A DNA stretch of 32,202 nucleotides from Candidatus Magasanikiibacteriota bacterium. GTDB lineage: Bacteria > Patescibacteriota > Patescibacteriia > Magasanikbacterales > UBA922. Shown here piece by piece: positions 1-8,102 of this stretch. A program made the position numbers and the translations under genes. The DNA is taken from NCBI GenBank assembly GCA_018650085.1, contig JABIGQ010000028.1, positions 1-32,202 on the forward strand. The letters run 5' to 3'. The notes beneath the pieces are model-generated. The model did not search any database and was not told the DNA's origin. It saw only the letters and a list, made by a program, of their open reading frames with translations. Position 1 is the stretch's first letter; every line of letters begins with the position of its first letter.

Positions 1-19
1 ATTCACTTTTTTATAAAAG

Positions 20-45
20 TGTAACATTTTTTCTATTACACCGTC
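20..45 (+). promoter_or_regulatory. Candidate ECF-type promoter of the sigma-factor gene
   Basis: TGTAAC at 20-25, a 16-nt spacer, then CGTC at 42-45. This has the form of ECF sigma promoters, where an AAC-containing -35 is followed by 16-17 nt and a CGT(C/A) -10. The start codon is at 53, where transcription would be expected to begin, so the mRNA would be nearly leaderless. A dyad, GTGTAA (19-24) and TTACAC (36-41), lies inside the promoter. Because the next gene is itself an ECF sigma factor, autoregulation is the natural reading, but it is an inference. Confidence 0.45.
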
Positions 46-52
46 TTCTTAT

Positions 53-658
53 ATGAAGGACATAAAAACCATTTTACAAGAAAAGAGGTATTTATATCTC
101 ATTATTACAAAAAAAGATCCAGATGCATTTGGTGCATTATATGATCTTTATATAGAGCGAATCTATCGATTTATCTTATTAAAAATAGATAATAGAGAAG
201 AGGCGCAAGATCTTACCAGTGATGTATTTTTGAAAGTATGGCATTACTTGATAGATGGAAAGAAAAAGGATGTAGGGAGTTTTAGTGGATTAGTATATAC
301 CACTGCTCGCCGTGTAGTGATAGATACCTATCGTACTCGTGCAAAACAAAAGACTTGCCCTATAGAATATGCAGATACAATATTATATACAGACGGAGTG
401 CTCAATGCAGAAAACAAGCAGGATGCAGCACAAGTATTAAGATCTATAAAACAATTAAAACAATCATATCAAGAAGTACTTCTCCTTCGCTATGTCGATG
501 GACTGAGCATGAAAGAGATGGCACAAATTTTAGAAAAAAATCATACAAATGTCCGTGTATTATTACACAGAGCCACAAAAAAACTTCAAGCATTATATGA
601 GCAAAAACATCCAAACAATATTCACACAGATAAAAGATCAAGAGATGATGTCTCCTGA
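53..658 (+). CDS. ECF-family RNA polymerase sigma-70 factor
   Basis: A 201-residue sigma factor of ECF size and layout. Region 2 covers roughly residues 22-90, with FGALYDLYIERIYRFIL and the EEAQDLTSDVFLKVW signature. Region 4 covers roughly residues 125-185, with the helix-turn-helix stretch LSMKEMAQILEKNHTNVRVLLHRA. No region 1 or 3 is present. It would direct RNA polymerase to a small regulon, typically envelope or stress genes. The ATG at 53 has no SD sequence and sits just after an ECF-like promoter. The 3' end overlaps the next gene, a membrane protein, which is the usual arrangement for a sigma/anti-sigma pair. The family call is secure; the regulon is unknown. Confidence 0.93.
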   Translation: MKDIKTILQEKRYLYLIITKKDPDAFGALYDLYIERIYRFILLKIDNREEAQDLTSDVFLKVWHYLIDGKKKDVGSFSGLVYTTARRVVIDTYRTRAKQKTCPIEYADTILYTDGVLNAENKQDAAQVLRSIKQLKQSYQEVLLLRYVDGLSMKEMAQILEKNHTNVRVLLHRATKKLQALYEQKHPNNIHTDKRSRDDVS

Positions 659-1814
659 TCGTGATTGGGTGTCAAAAAATAAAGCACAAATGATGAGCCA
701 AATTCGTAATACAGTAGATGAAACGGTAGAACGTAGTATGGCAGATGCATTGTTTGGTATGGTAGATATCTTTGTTCCGGCAAGGATGTTTTTTGTTGCC
801 AGGGCAATGGCAGTATTTGCATTAATTATCTCAATGGTAGGAAGTGGGTGGTTAGCAAGTGTGAGTGCTTCTTCAAATAGTTTACCTGGTGATACATTAT
901 ATGGAGTAAAACTTGCTACAGAGAGAACAAAAGTAATGGTAGCTCATGCTACAGGAAACAATGAAGCAGTGACAAAGTATCATATGGCTTCTGCACAGAA
1001 GCGTTCAAAAGAATTAGAGCAAGTAAGTGAAGAACCAGCACGTGTAGAAGTGGGAATAAAAGAATTAAAAAAATCAGTAGAGTTAACAACAGAATCATTA
1101 GAAAAAACAAAACAAGATGATCCAGAGGCTGCAAAAGCATTGGCAAAAGATATTACAGAGCAGACAAAAGACATATCTTTATCTCTAAAAGAAGTATCAA
1201 GAGAAACTGCAGAAAAAGATATTGATATCGCAAAAGAAGTCCTAGATACAAAAAAAGCAGTGACAGATACAGGATTAGATGCTGTTGAGTTATTGGTAGA
1301 AGAATCTGTAGAGGGTATAGGAGAAGAAGATGCTGCTATGAAAGTATTGGTAGAGGAAAAAATGGAAGAAATTTTACTCAATGCAGAGGATATAAAACTG
1401 GTTGCTGAGGGAGTAAGTGATGCGGTATCCACTACTATGAATATGGTGGAAGTAGAAGAAACTACAACTACTATAGATGTAGTAGTTGAAGAAGAACAGC
1501 TTGTAGAGGAAGAAGTTATACCGGAAGATTCAATGGCTTTATTAGAAGAAAAAGTACATCAGGTTGATTTAAGTGTAAAGGAAGCAGATGTAGTTGTAGA
1601 AGAATTGCGAGTATTACTTGATGCCAATGATATGGTAGGGGCAGTAGAAAAAGCAAAAGAATTACAAGATTTATCATCTCAGACAGAAGGAGCATTGGTA
1701 GATATGGTAAAAGATGTAGAAGACAGTAATGAAGAAAAAATGGTAGAAGTAGTAAACGATGATGTAGTTTTAGAAGATGAGATAACTTCATCTAGTACAG
1801 AAGAATCTTTATAA
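597..1814 (+). CDS. DUF5667-domain single-pass membrane protein, candidate anti-sigma partner
   Basis: With the ATG at 597 the protein has 405 residues. About 62 cytoplasmic residues (with SPDRDWVSKNKAQMMSQI, a stretch like those seen near the N-terminus of DUF5667 proteins) precede one hydrophobic segment at about 63-91. The DUF5667 core follows (SLPGDTLYGVKLATERTKV...AQKRSKELE, about 92-145). The rest is a long, very acidic, helical/coiled-coil tail rich in Glu and Val. The gene overlaps the sigma-factor gene by 62 nt; a start at 645 is also possible and would overlap by 14 nt. The topology and coupling suggest an anti-sigma or sigma-regulating membrane sensor. DUF5667 itself has no established biochemical role, so this is inferred from context. 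Confidence 0.8.
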   Translation: MSKNIQTIFTQIKDQEMMSPDRDWVSKNKAQMMSQIRNTVDETVERSMADALFGMVDIFVPARMFFVARAMAVFALIISMVGSGWLASVSASSNSLPGDTLYGVKLATERTKVMVAHATGNNEAVTKYHMASAQKRSKELEQVSEEPARVEVGIKELKKSVELTTESLEKTKQDDPEAAKALAKDITEQTKDISLSLKEVSRETAEKDIDIAKEVLDTKKAVTDTGLDAVELLVEESVEGIGEEDAAMKVLVEEKMEEILLNAEDIKLVAEGVSDAVSTTMNMVEVEETTTTIDVVVEEEQLVEEEVIPEDSMALLEEKVHQVDLSVKEADVVVEELRVLLDANDMVGAVEKAKELQDLSSQTEGALVDMVKDVEDSNEEKMVEVVNDDVVLEDEITSSSTEESL

Positions 1815-2147
1815 TATTTTTTATACCTAGATAGCATAACATATTATGTTATCTCTGGTGCAAAAAAGCACTATTTATATGTATGATATTTCCTAGATAT
1901 CATATGGCAACGGTCGCTTATATGTTTTATGAGCGACTCATGCCATATGGTAGGTCTTTTTCAGAGGCAATCTAGGGGTCGTGGGAAGTGTTTCCTGCGA
2001 TAAAAATCGCGTTGTTTAATAACGCGTCCACTTGGCCAGAAAGGTTGACCCTAGATAGGGGGTTGGTGGTAACATAACTTTATTCTCATGTTACTAGACG
2101 TTTCATTTTAGAAATGCGCTATAAGATGAGAGAGAATTATTTATTTT
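1815..2147 (+). ncRNA. Hairpin-rich gap, candidate structured 5' leader RNA of the S-layer gene
   Basis: No convincing ORF fits these 333 nt. A 7-bp hairpin (1836-1842/1846-1852) lies just past the DUF5667 stop but has no T-tract. Then follow a long hairpin (1901-1909/1941-1949, 9 bp, extended by GTCGCT 1913-1918/AGCGAC 1932-1937) and a closed junction whose outer stem is 1970-1980/2047-2056 (10 bp, one bulged G). Inside it are stem 1981-1985/2027-2031 (one G-T pair) and a short hairpin 2034-2037/2043-2046. Within the arm, two hairpins exclude each other: GCGAT/ATCGC (1997-2001/2006-2010) and CGCGTT/AACGCG (2008-2013/2021-2026). Two more hairpins follow, 2069-2075/2088-2094 and 2099-2104/2111-2116. 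A weak -10 (TATGAT, 1882-1887) could start the RNA near 1893. It matches no riboswitch or housekeeping RNA class that I can recall. Confidence 0.45.
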
Positions 2148-5100
2148 ATGAAAGCAATGAACATTGTAAAAAAAGCGTTCACATGGTCAGTTGTTCTTAC
2201 AACTATCTTGTGGAGTGTTGGTGCAGCTGCATTAGCCCCACTTGCTGTGAGTGCTGTAGAAACATGTCCTACATTATCTGCAGGAGATTTATATCTTGTA
2301 GATGGTAATACTGCTGTTTTTTATGTCACAGAAGGCATGAAAGCACGTTATTTTCCAAATGGACAAGTATTTGAAGCTTGGTATGGTGTAGGTGCAGGAA
2401 GTTATGATGGAACTATCTATACTCTTACTGCTGCTTGTGCTGGTGCATACCCACAAGAATCATCTCAAGCTGGTATTAATTTTCCTCCTGGATCATTAGT
2501 ACAACAACCAGTTGGAGCAGGCGTATATTACGTTGGTTTTGACAATCAAGTATCTTTACTTGGTAGCGCAGATGATGCTCGTGCATTATTTGGTGACGAT
2601 TGGGCAATGCGTATTGCTGGTCGTATACATACATATCACTGGGCTAACTATAATTCTGATGGTGCAACAGCATTGAGTGCTGATGTATATCCTGAAGGAT
2701 TGTTAGTTCGTGTTGATGATGTTGTTTATTACATCATGGCAGACGGTTTAGCACACGTAATGGGTGGTGAACTTGGATATCTTGCTGGTACTGTCGTAGA
2801 CGGTAGCGCTGATATGCTTCCTACTGTTTCAGAAGAAGCTGTTTCAGCTGATACTGTAACTGCTGATCCTTCACAAGGTGTTGCTACAGTTGTAGATGCT
2901 CCAGAAGGTGAAGATGAAACACCAGTAGTAGTTGGTGATGTAACTGTAAGTATTGCAGCAACAACACCAGTAGGTGTACAAGCTGCGTTAGGTAGTCTTT
3001 ATAATGATGTACTTCATTTCAATTTGAAAGCTGGAAGTGATGGCGCATCTGTTACAGGATTTACTTTGAAAAAAACTGGTCTTGTTGCAAATACACACAT
3101 CACTGGTGTGAGTGTTTGGGATGATGCTGGAGTACGTCATGGTGCTATTGCAACTGCTCTTGATGATAATGGACAAGTTACTATTGGTTTTGGTAATAAT
3201 CCTATCAATATTGCAGCAAATGGTACAGAAACTGTAAGCGTAAAGGTTAATGTATTGAGCACTGCTACTGCAACAAACTTTCAAATGGGAGTAGTTGCTG
3301 TAGAATCTGCTGCTGCGGTAGCTGGATTACCAGTGTATGGAAATCAATCAAGTATTGTTTCTGGTACACTTGCTTCTTATACTATTACTACTTCAAGTGT
3401 TTCTGGATATTCTGCTGAGTCAACTGCTCAGTCAAGTTCAAATGAAGGACAACTTGAAATTGGTGATGTACAAAAAGAAGCTGGTAAATGGACATTTGCT
3501 GAATCAGGAAATGAAGATCTTGAAATTGAAGAAATTACTTTTTACATTCAAGGAACTGTTAATGAAGAAAGTGATCTTAAAAACTGGACATTATATGGAC
3601 CTGCTAATGAAGTACTTGGAACAACAGAATTTGCAACAGATCGTTATGTAACTGTTCCTGTAAATTATACTTTGTTAAAGGGATATTCAAAAACACTTAC
3701 TTTGAAAGTAGATGTTGTAGAAGGATCTAATAAATATTTTGCTGTTTCAATCCAAAATGACTATGATACCATGGCAAAAGGATTAAGCACAGGATATTTT
3801 GTGGCTCCTAATGTGACTACATTTCCATCAGCTGGGTATATCCCAGGGAATGCTTGGTTTAAGATGAAACAAGGGACATTGTCTGTACAAAAAGACACTC
3901 TATCTCCTTCATCAAATGTACCAGCTGGTTCAACAGATGCTGTATTGGGTGTATATACTTTGAAAGCTATTGGTGAAGATGTTGAAATCCGAAAAATGGC
4001 TTTAGAAGTAGAAGTTGGACAACCTGCAGATGCAGATTTGACAGGTAATGTTAAAGTACAGTCAGAAGATGGTTCTGTAACTTACTTATCAACAGCATAT
4101 AGTAATGTTATTTCTGTTGCTTCAACAGGAGATTCAGCGTTTACAACTGGTACTCAGCGTGATTTGTCAACATATTTGACAATTAAATCTGGTGAAACAA
4201 AGAAAATTCGTATTGTTGCTAATGTAGCAGATGGTGCTACTGCTTCAGATACATATCTTGCTAAAGTAGGTCAATTCTACTTAAAAAGATTATCTACACT
4301 TGATTTTCAAACAAAACCAAGTGCAACTGTAGCTTATCCGGCTAATAGTTTAACTGTTAGCGCAGCGACATTAACACTTGCGAAAAACACTGCTGTAGGT
4401 AATAAAACTATTGCGTTAGGTGAACAAGATGTTGTTCTTGGTTCATTTAAATTGCAAGGTGGTACATCAGAGGACATTAATGTAACTACTGTTGTTGTTG
4501 ACTTTACAACCACAACTGCTATTGAAAATGTTGGATTGTGGGATGGTGATACACTTCTTGGAAGTGAAATTGTAAGTCCTTCACATTCATCAAGTAATAC
4601 ATTTTCTGTGAATCTTACTGTACCAATGAATACAGTAAAGACTATTAGCGTGAAAGGTGATGTAAAGACTGATACTGCTCGTGATGCTGATACAATGACA
4701 TCTACTGTTGCTGCCCTTACTGCTGTAGGTGCAACAACTGGTCAAGATGCTACTGGTAGTGTTAGTGCTACAGCATTACAAACTATGACATTTGGTACTG
4801 CAAAATTGAAAGTTACTAATGATTCATCTGTCGAAAGTAAAATTTTGATTTCAGGATCAAGTCAATTATTGGCTGTAACTAAATATGAAGCAATTAATGC
4901 AGATGTTAGATTAACTAAGCTAACATATTCATTACGTACTGAAGAAAATACAGGATCTGCTTCATCATCTAATTATGGTGATTTAGAATTACGTGATGCT
5001 GATGGTACTGTTCTTGCTACTGCTACAGTAGTCGATGATGGTACTGATGTACTTGTAACTTTCACTGGTTTTGAATATACTGTGGAAGCTGGAACAACTG

Positions 5101-5894
5101 ATAAATTATCAGTATATGCTGATATTACAGAATCTGGTGTTATGGAACCTGCTACTGTAGGTGTGGCTACTGTGTATTCAGATAGTAGTACATACTTAGA
5201 GGCATATGCTTCTACAGGGTTGCTTGCACGTAGTGCAGTTGGTAGTAGTACTAATCCAACAGCAAATGAGACTTACTTTGCTACAAGTAGTCCAATGTTG
5301 TTTCATAATACTACTCCTATAATTGAAAAATCAGATGCTTCACCAAGTGGTACAGCAAGTCCAGATACAGAGACTACATTGTTGGTATATACAATTAGTA
5401 ATCCAGGTGTTCGTGATATGCGTATTAGCACAACATCTGTATATATTTCAGCAGCTGGTTTAGGTACTGGTGGATACGTCTATGACTTTAAGTTATTTGA
5501 TGGTTCAACAGAATTGGCTAATGCTGTTACTACTGCTGGAGATTCTGGTACTAACTTAGTGACAACAACACTTGCACGTACTATTCACTTTAGTATTGCA
5601 AATGATACATCAAGCAGACTTGCAGACTTTATTGTTTCTCCAGGTGAGACAAAAACATTTAAAGTTACTGCAGATACATCTGCTATCCGTACTGGTTTAA
5701 CAACTAGCAATGCAACATTGAGTGCTAAAATCGATGGTGCTACTGGTTACAGTGATGGTGAAACTGGTTATGAAGATAACTGGTCAAATGGTGTTGTATA
5801 TTACTATTACACACCTGTAAATGGTAGTGAAAATAGTACTGCATATACTGCGTCAGATAGCTACGATATTAGTGGTAGCGCACTTACTTTCTAG
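2148..5894 (+). CDS. S-layer-like secreted protein with tandem beta-sandwich modules
   Basis: 1248 residues. An N-terminal signal peptide (about 1-36, hydrophobic core then LAVSA) is followed by a cell-surface module (about 38-225) with YFPNGQVFEAWYG and YYIMADGLAHVMG, a type common in S-layer-like proteins of Patescibacteria. The rest is Thr/Ser/Ala/Gly-rich beta structure. At least six similar modules end in a strand of the form T-hydrophobic-x-V-x-(A/V)-(D/N)-V, at about residues 362, 517, 685, 832, 985 and 1168. No C-terminal membrane anchor or sorting signal is seen. The high Thr/Ser content would suit O-glycosylation, and a ligase-like gene follows. The start could also be the in-frame ATG at 2157. 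A strong terminator follows, so the gene is probably its own highly expressed unit. Confidence 0.85.
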   Translation: MKAMNIVKKAFTWSVVLTTILWSVGAAALAPLAVSAVETCPTLSAGDLYLVDGNTAVFYVTEGMKARYFPNGQVFEAWYGVGAGSYDGTIYTLTAACAGAYPQESSQAGINFPPGSLVQQPVGAGVYYVGFDNQVSLLGSADDARALFGDDWAMRIAGRIHTYHWANYNSDGATALSADVYPEGLLVRVDDVVYYIMADGLAHVMGGELGYLAGTVVDGSADMLPTVSEEAVSADTVTADPSQGVATVVDAPEGEDETPVVVGDVTVSIAATTPVGVQAALGSLYNDVLHFNLKAGSDGASVTGFTLKKTGLVANTHITGVSVWDDAGVRHGAIATALDDNGQVTIGFGNNPINIAANGTETVSVKVNVLSTATATNFQMGVVAVESAAAVAGLPVYGNQSSIVSGTLASYTITTSSVSGYSAESTAQSSSNEGQLEIGDVQKEAGKWTFAESGNEDLEIEEITFYIQGTVNEESDLKNWTLYGPANEVLGTTEFATDRYVTVPVNYTLLKGYSKTLTLKVDVVEGSNKYFAVSIQNDYDTMAKGLSTGYFVAPNVTTFPSAGYIPGNAWFKMKQGTLSVQKDTLSPSSNVPAGSTDAVLGVYTLKAIGEDVEIRKMALEVEVGQPADADLTGNVKVQSEDGSVTYLSTAYSNVISVASTGDSAFTTGTQRDLSTYLTIKSGETKKIRIVANVADGATASDTYLAKVGQFYLKRLSTLDFQTKPSATVAYPANSLTVSAATLTLAKNTAVGNKTIALGEQDVVLGSFKLQGGTSEDINVTTVVVDFTTTTAIENVGLWDGDTLLGSEIVSPSHSSSNTFSVNLTVPMNTVKTISVKGDVKTDTARDADTMTSTVAALTAVGATTGQDATGSVSATALQTMTFGTAKLKVTNDSSVESKILISGSSQLLAVTKYEAINADVRLTKLTYSLRTEENTGSASSSNYGDLELRDADGTVLATATVVDDGTDVLVTFTGFEYTVEAGTTDKLSVYADITESGVMEPATVGVATVYSDSSTYLEAYASTGLLARSAVGSSTNPTANETYFATSSPMLFHNTTPIIEKSDASPSGTASPDTETTLLVYTISNPGVRDMRISTTSVYISAAGLGTGGYVYDFKLFDGSTELANAVTTAGDSGTNLVTTTLARTIHFSIANDTSSRLADFIVSPGETKTFKVTADTSAIRTGLTTSNATLSAKIDGATGYSDGETGYEDNWSNGVVYYYYTPVNGSENSTAYTASDSYDISGSALTF

Positions 5895-5931
5895 TAGGTA
5901 TTATAATCTTATCTGATTAAGATATTGCATA

Positions 5932-5962
5932 AAAAGGGCCCCGACTTAGTTGGGGCCCTTTT
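5932..5962 (+). terminator. Strong rho-independent terminator after the S-layer gene
   Basis: An 11-bp perfect stem (5932-5942/5952-5962) with a GGGCCCC core and a 9-nt loop, ending in a T-rich stretch. The A-tract on the left arm makes it plausible on both strands. It insulates the S-layer transcript from the ligase gene. Confidence 0.92.
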
Positions 5963-5969
5963 GTCTCTA

Positions 5970-5998
5970 TTGAAAAAAAAACATATATTTACTATAAT
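5970..5998 (+). promoter_or_regulatory. Sigma-70-type promoter for the ligase gene
   Basis: TTGAAA at 5970-5975, a 17-nt spacer, and a perfect TATAAT at 5993-5998, placed just after the S-layer terminator and 28 nt before the ATG at 6027. Confidence 0.82.
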
Positions 5999-6026
5999 AG
6001 AGAGGTATTATATATAATTTTTTATT

Positions 6027-8102
6027 ATGAAAGAAAAACAGGTTGTATTTGCTATTAAATTTTTGGTATTAATTAGTTTTATTGTTCCATTTGTTGTTAT
6101 ATCAGAAAGTTTTATTTTTCCATTTATTGTCCCTAAAATAGTCTTGTTTAGGACAATTGTGTTATTAATGCTTGGGCTATATGTAATATTATTACGCAGT
6201 AATTTTAGACGATATATCCCACAGTGGGGTACTCCATTAACATTGGGTCTTTTACTTTTTATAGGTAGTATGATTATTTCTACATTTTTTGGTGTAGATT
6301 GGTATAGAAGTTTTTGGGATAGTCATGAGAGAATGTTAGGTACATTTACACTTTTCCATTATTTCTTATATTATATTATCATTGTTTCTGTATTTCGTAA
6401 AAAAGAAGATTGGTTGTTTTTTTTGAGGTGTTTTTTAGTACTAGGAGGAGTGATTATGATTATTGGAATTATACAATACTTTAAACAAGATTTTTTATTG
6501 AATCAAAGTGGTAATCGTGTAGCTTCAACATTAGGTAACCCTATATATCATGGCGGGCTTGGATTATTTATTTTTTATGCCTCTATCAGTACATATGTTT
6601 TTGATAAGGTTAACAGTTGGAAATTTGTATATCTATCATTAGCTGTTCTTGGTTTTTTTGGGGTGTTTCTAAGCGGAACTCGTGGTACTATGTTAGCCTT
6701 TTTTATTTCGTTGTTTATTTTTATATTAGCGATGTTGTTTTTTTCAAAACAGAAAAAATTACGACAAACGGTTGGTGGATTGTTAGTAGGGGTAGTATTT
6801 ATTGGATTGATGTTATTTATATTTAGAGATACTTCATTTGTGAGTAATATTCCGGGATTAGGACGTTTGTTAAGTATGGATTTATTTGGTAGTTCTGGTG
6901 AAACTCGTATTATGGCATGGCGTATTGCGTTTGACTCTTGGGTGGGGCGCCCATTATTTGGATGGGGGCCTAATAATTATTTTTATGCATTCAATGAGTT
7001 GTATAACCCTAGTTTTTTATTACATGGATATGGAGAAACTTGGTTTGATAATGCACATAATGCAGTAATGAATACTTTATCTACTCAGGGAATTGTTGGT
7101 TTTTTTAGTTATATGTTTTTGTTTTTAGTTGCACCAGTATTTTCTTTATGGATTATATTAAAATCAAAACAGAAAGAAGAAAAACTAATATTATTTCCTA
7201 TCATAACATCTGGATTTTTTATAGCTCATTTTATACATAATTTGTTTGTGTTTGAAAATCCAACATCATATTTATATTTCTTTTTATTTATTGGATTTAT
7301 TGATTATTTATATAGGGATACGATAAAAAAAGATACAGATGTTGAAATATCTAAAAAATCAGATGTATCAATTTTGTGGATAGGAGGGATCATGTTTGTC
7401 ATAATGTTAGTCATTTATGCTACTAATATACAGCCTGCAAAGGCAAATATGGGGGCTCTAGATGCATTGAGATATCTGAATGCAGGAGAGGAAGGCTCTG
7501 TTGAAATGTTAAAAGAAGTGTTAGTAATGCCAACACCGCATATTGATGATGTGCGATCTGATTTTGCAAGAACTTATGGTCAAATGTTGTCATCGGTTAG
7601 TACACAAAATGTGGGTAATATAGAAGAATTTGAAATCTTTTCTATTTTTATGATAGACGAATTGAAGAAAAACATTTCTCTTCATCCTAAGGATATTCGT
7701 ATACATTTACAGACTGCCCAAATATATCAAGAATTAGCGCGAGTTACGTTAAAAGTAGATTATTTATTACAGGCAGAAAAATTATTGGAGGATGCATTAG
7801 TATTATCTCCTAAAAGACAGCAAATAGTCTATTTTTTATCAATTATTAAATTTCGTTTAGGTAAATCAGTAGAGGCTATTGCATTGATAGATAAAAGTAT
7901 TGAAGAAGAACCAATGGTACAAGAAGGATGGTGGCGAAAGGCGGTGTTTTTACATGAACAGGGTCATCTACGAGAAGCACAGGAATTATTTATAAAAGCA
8001 GAAGAAATGGGGGTTAATTTTCATGGAAATGGAAAAGAATTAAAACAAAGCATTATGAGTTTACCTATTGTAGAGTTTCATACAGAGACTGTGTCTGAGT
8101 AA
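6027..8102 (+). CDS. O-antigen ligase/polymerase-like membrane protein with C-terminal TPR
   Basis: 691 residues. About ten to twelve hydrophobic segments fill residues 10-440, and another lies at about 452-470. The Wzy/WaaL/PglL-type signature is present: SGTRG at about 216, then an Arg/Trp-rich extracytoplasmic stretch (TRIMAWRIAFDSWVGRPLF, GWGPNNYF) and DNAHNAVMNTLSTQGIVGFF at about 341-360, with the conserved His. The C-terminal soluble part (about 475-691) has TPR-like helices (YFLSIIKFRLGKSVEAIALI, WWRKAVFLHEQGHLREAQELF). The family transfers or polymerises lipid-linked glycans on the outer face of the membrane. Its place right after the S-layer gene suggests a protein O-oligosaccharyltransferase, but ligase, polymerase and OTase roles cannot be told apart by sequence alone. 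Its 3' end overlaps the convergent gene by 38 nt. Confidence 0.87.
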   Translation: MKEKQVVFAIKFLVLISFIVPFVVISESFIFPFIVPKIVLFRTIVLLMLGLYVILLRSNFRRYIPQWGTPLTLGLLLFIGSMIISTFFGVDWYRSFWDSHERMLGTFTLFHYFLYYIIIVSVFRKKEDWLFFLRCFLVLGGVIMIIGIIQYFKQDFLLNQSGNRVASTLGNPIYHGGLGLFIFYASISTYVFDKVNSWKFVYLSLAVLGFFGVFLSGTRGTMLAFFISLFIFILAMLFFSKQKKLRQTVGGLLVGVVFIGLMLFIFRDTSFVSNIPGLGRLLSMDLFGSSGETRIMAWRIAFDSWVGRPLFGWGPNNYFYAFNELYNPSFLLHGYGETWFDNAHNAVMNTLSTQGIVGFFSYMFLFLVAPVFSLWIILKSKQKEEKLILFPIITSGFFIAHFIHNLFVFENPTSYLYFFLFIGFIDYLYRDTIKKDTDVEISKKSDVSILWIGGIMFVIMLVIYATNIQPAKANMGALDALRYLNAGEEGSVEMLKEVLVMPTPHIDDVRSDFARTYGQMLSSVSTQNVGNIEEFEIFSIFMIDELKKNISLHPKDIRIHLQTAQIYQELARVTLKVDYLLQAEKLLEDALVLSPKRQQIVYFLSIIKFRLGKSVEAIALIDKSIEEEPMVQEGWWRKAVFLHEQGHLREAQELFIKAEEMGVNFHGNGKELKQSIMSLPIVEFHTETVSE

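Noticed and set aside
980-1432. 150-residue Ser-rich reverse ORF inside the DUF5667 gene
   Set aside because: Antisense shadow of Glu/Val/Ala codons; no start signal and low-complexity sequence.
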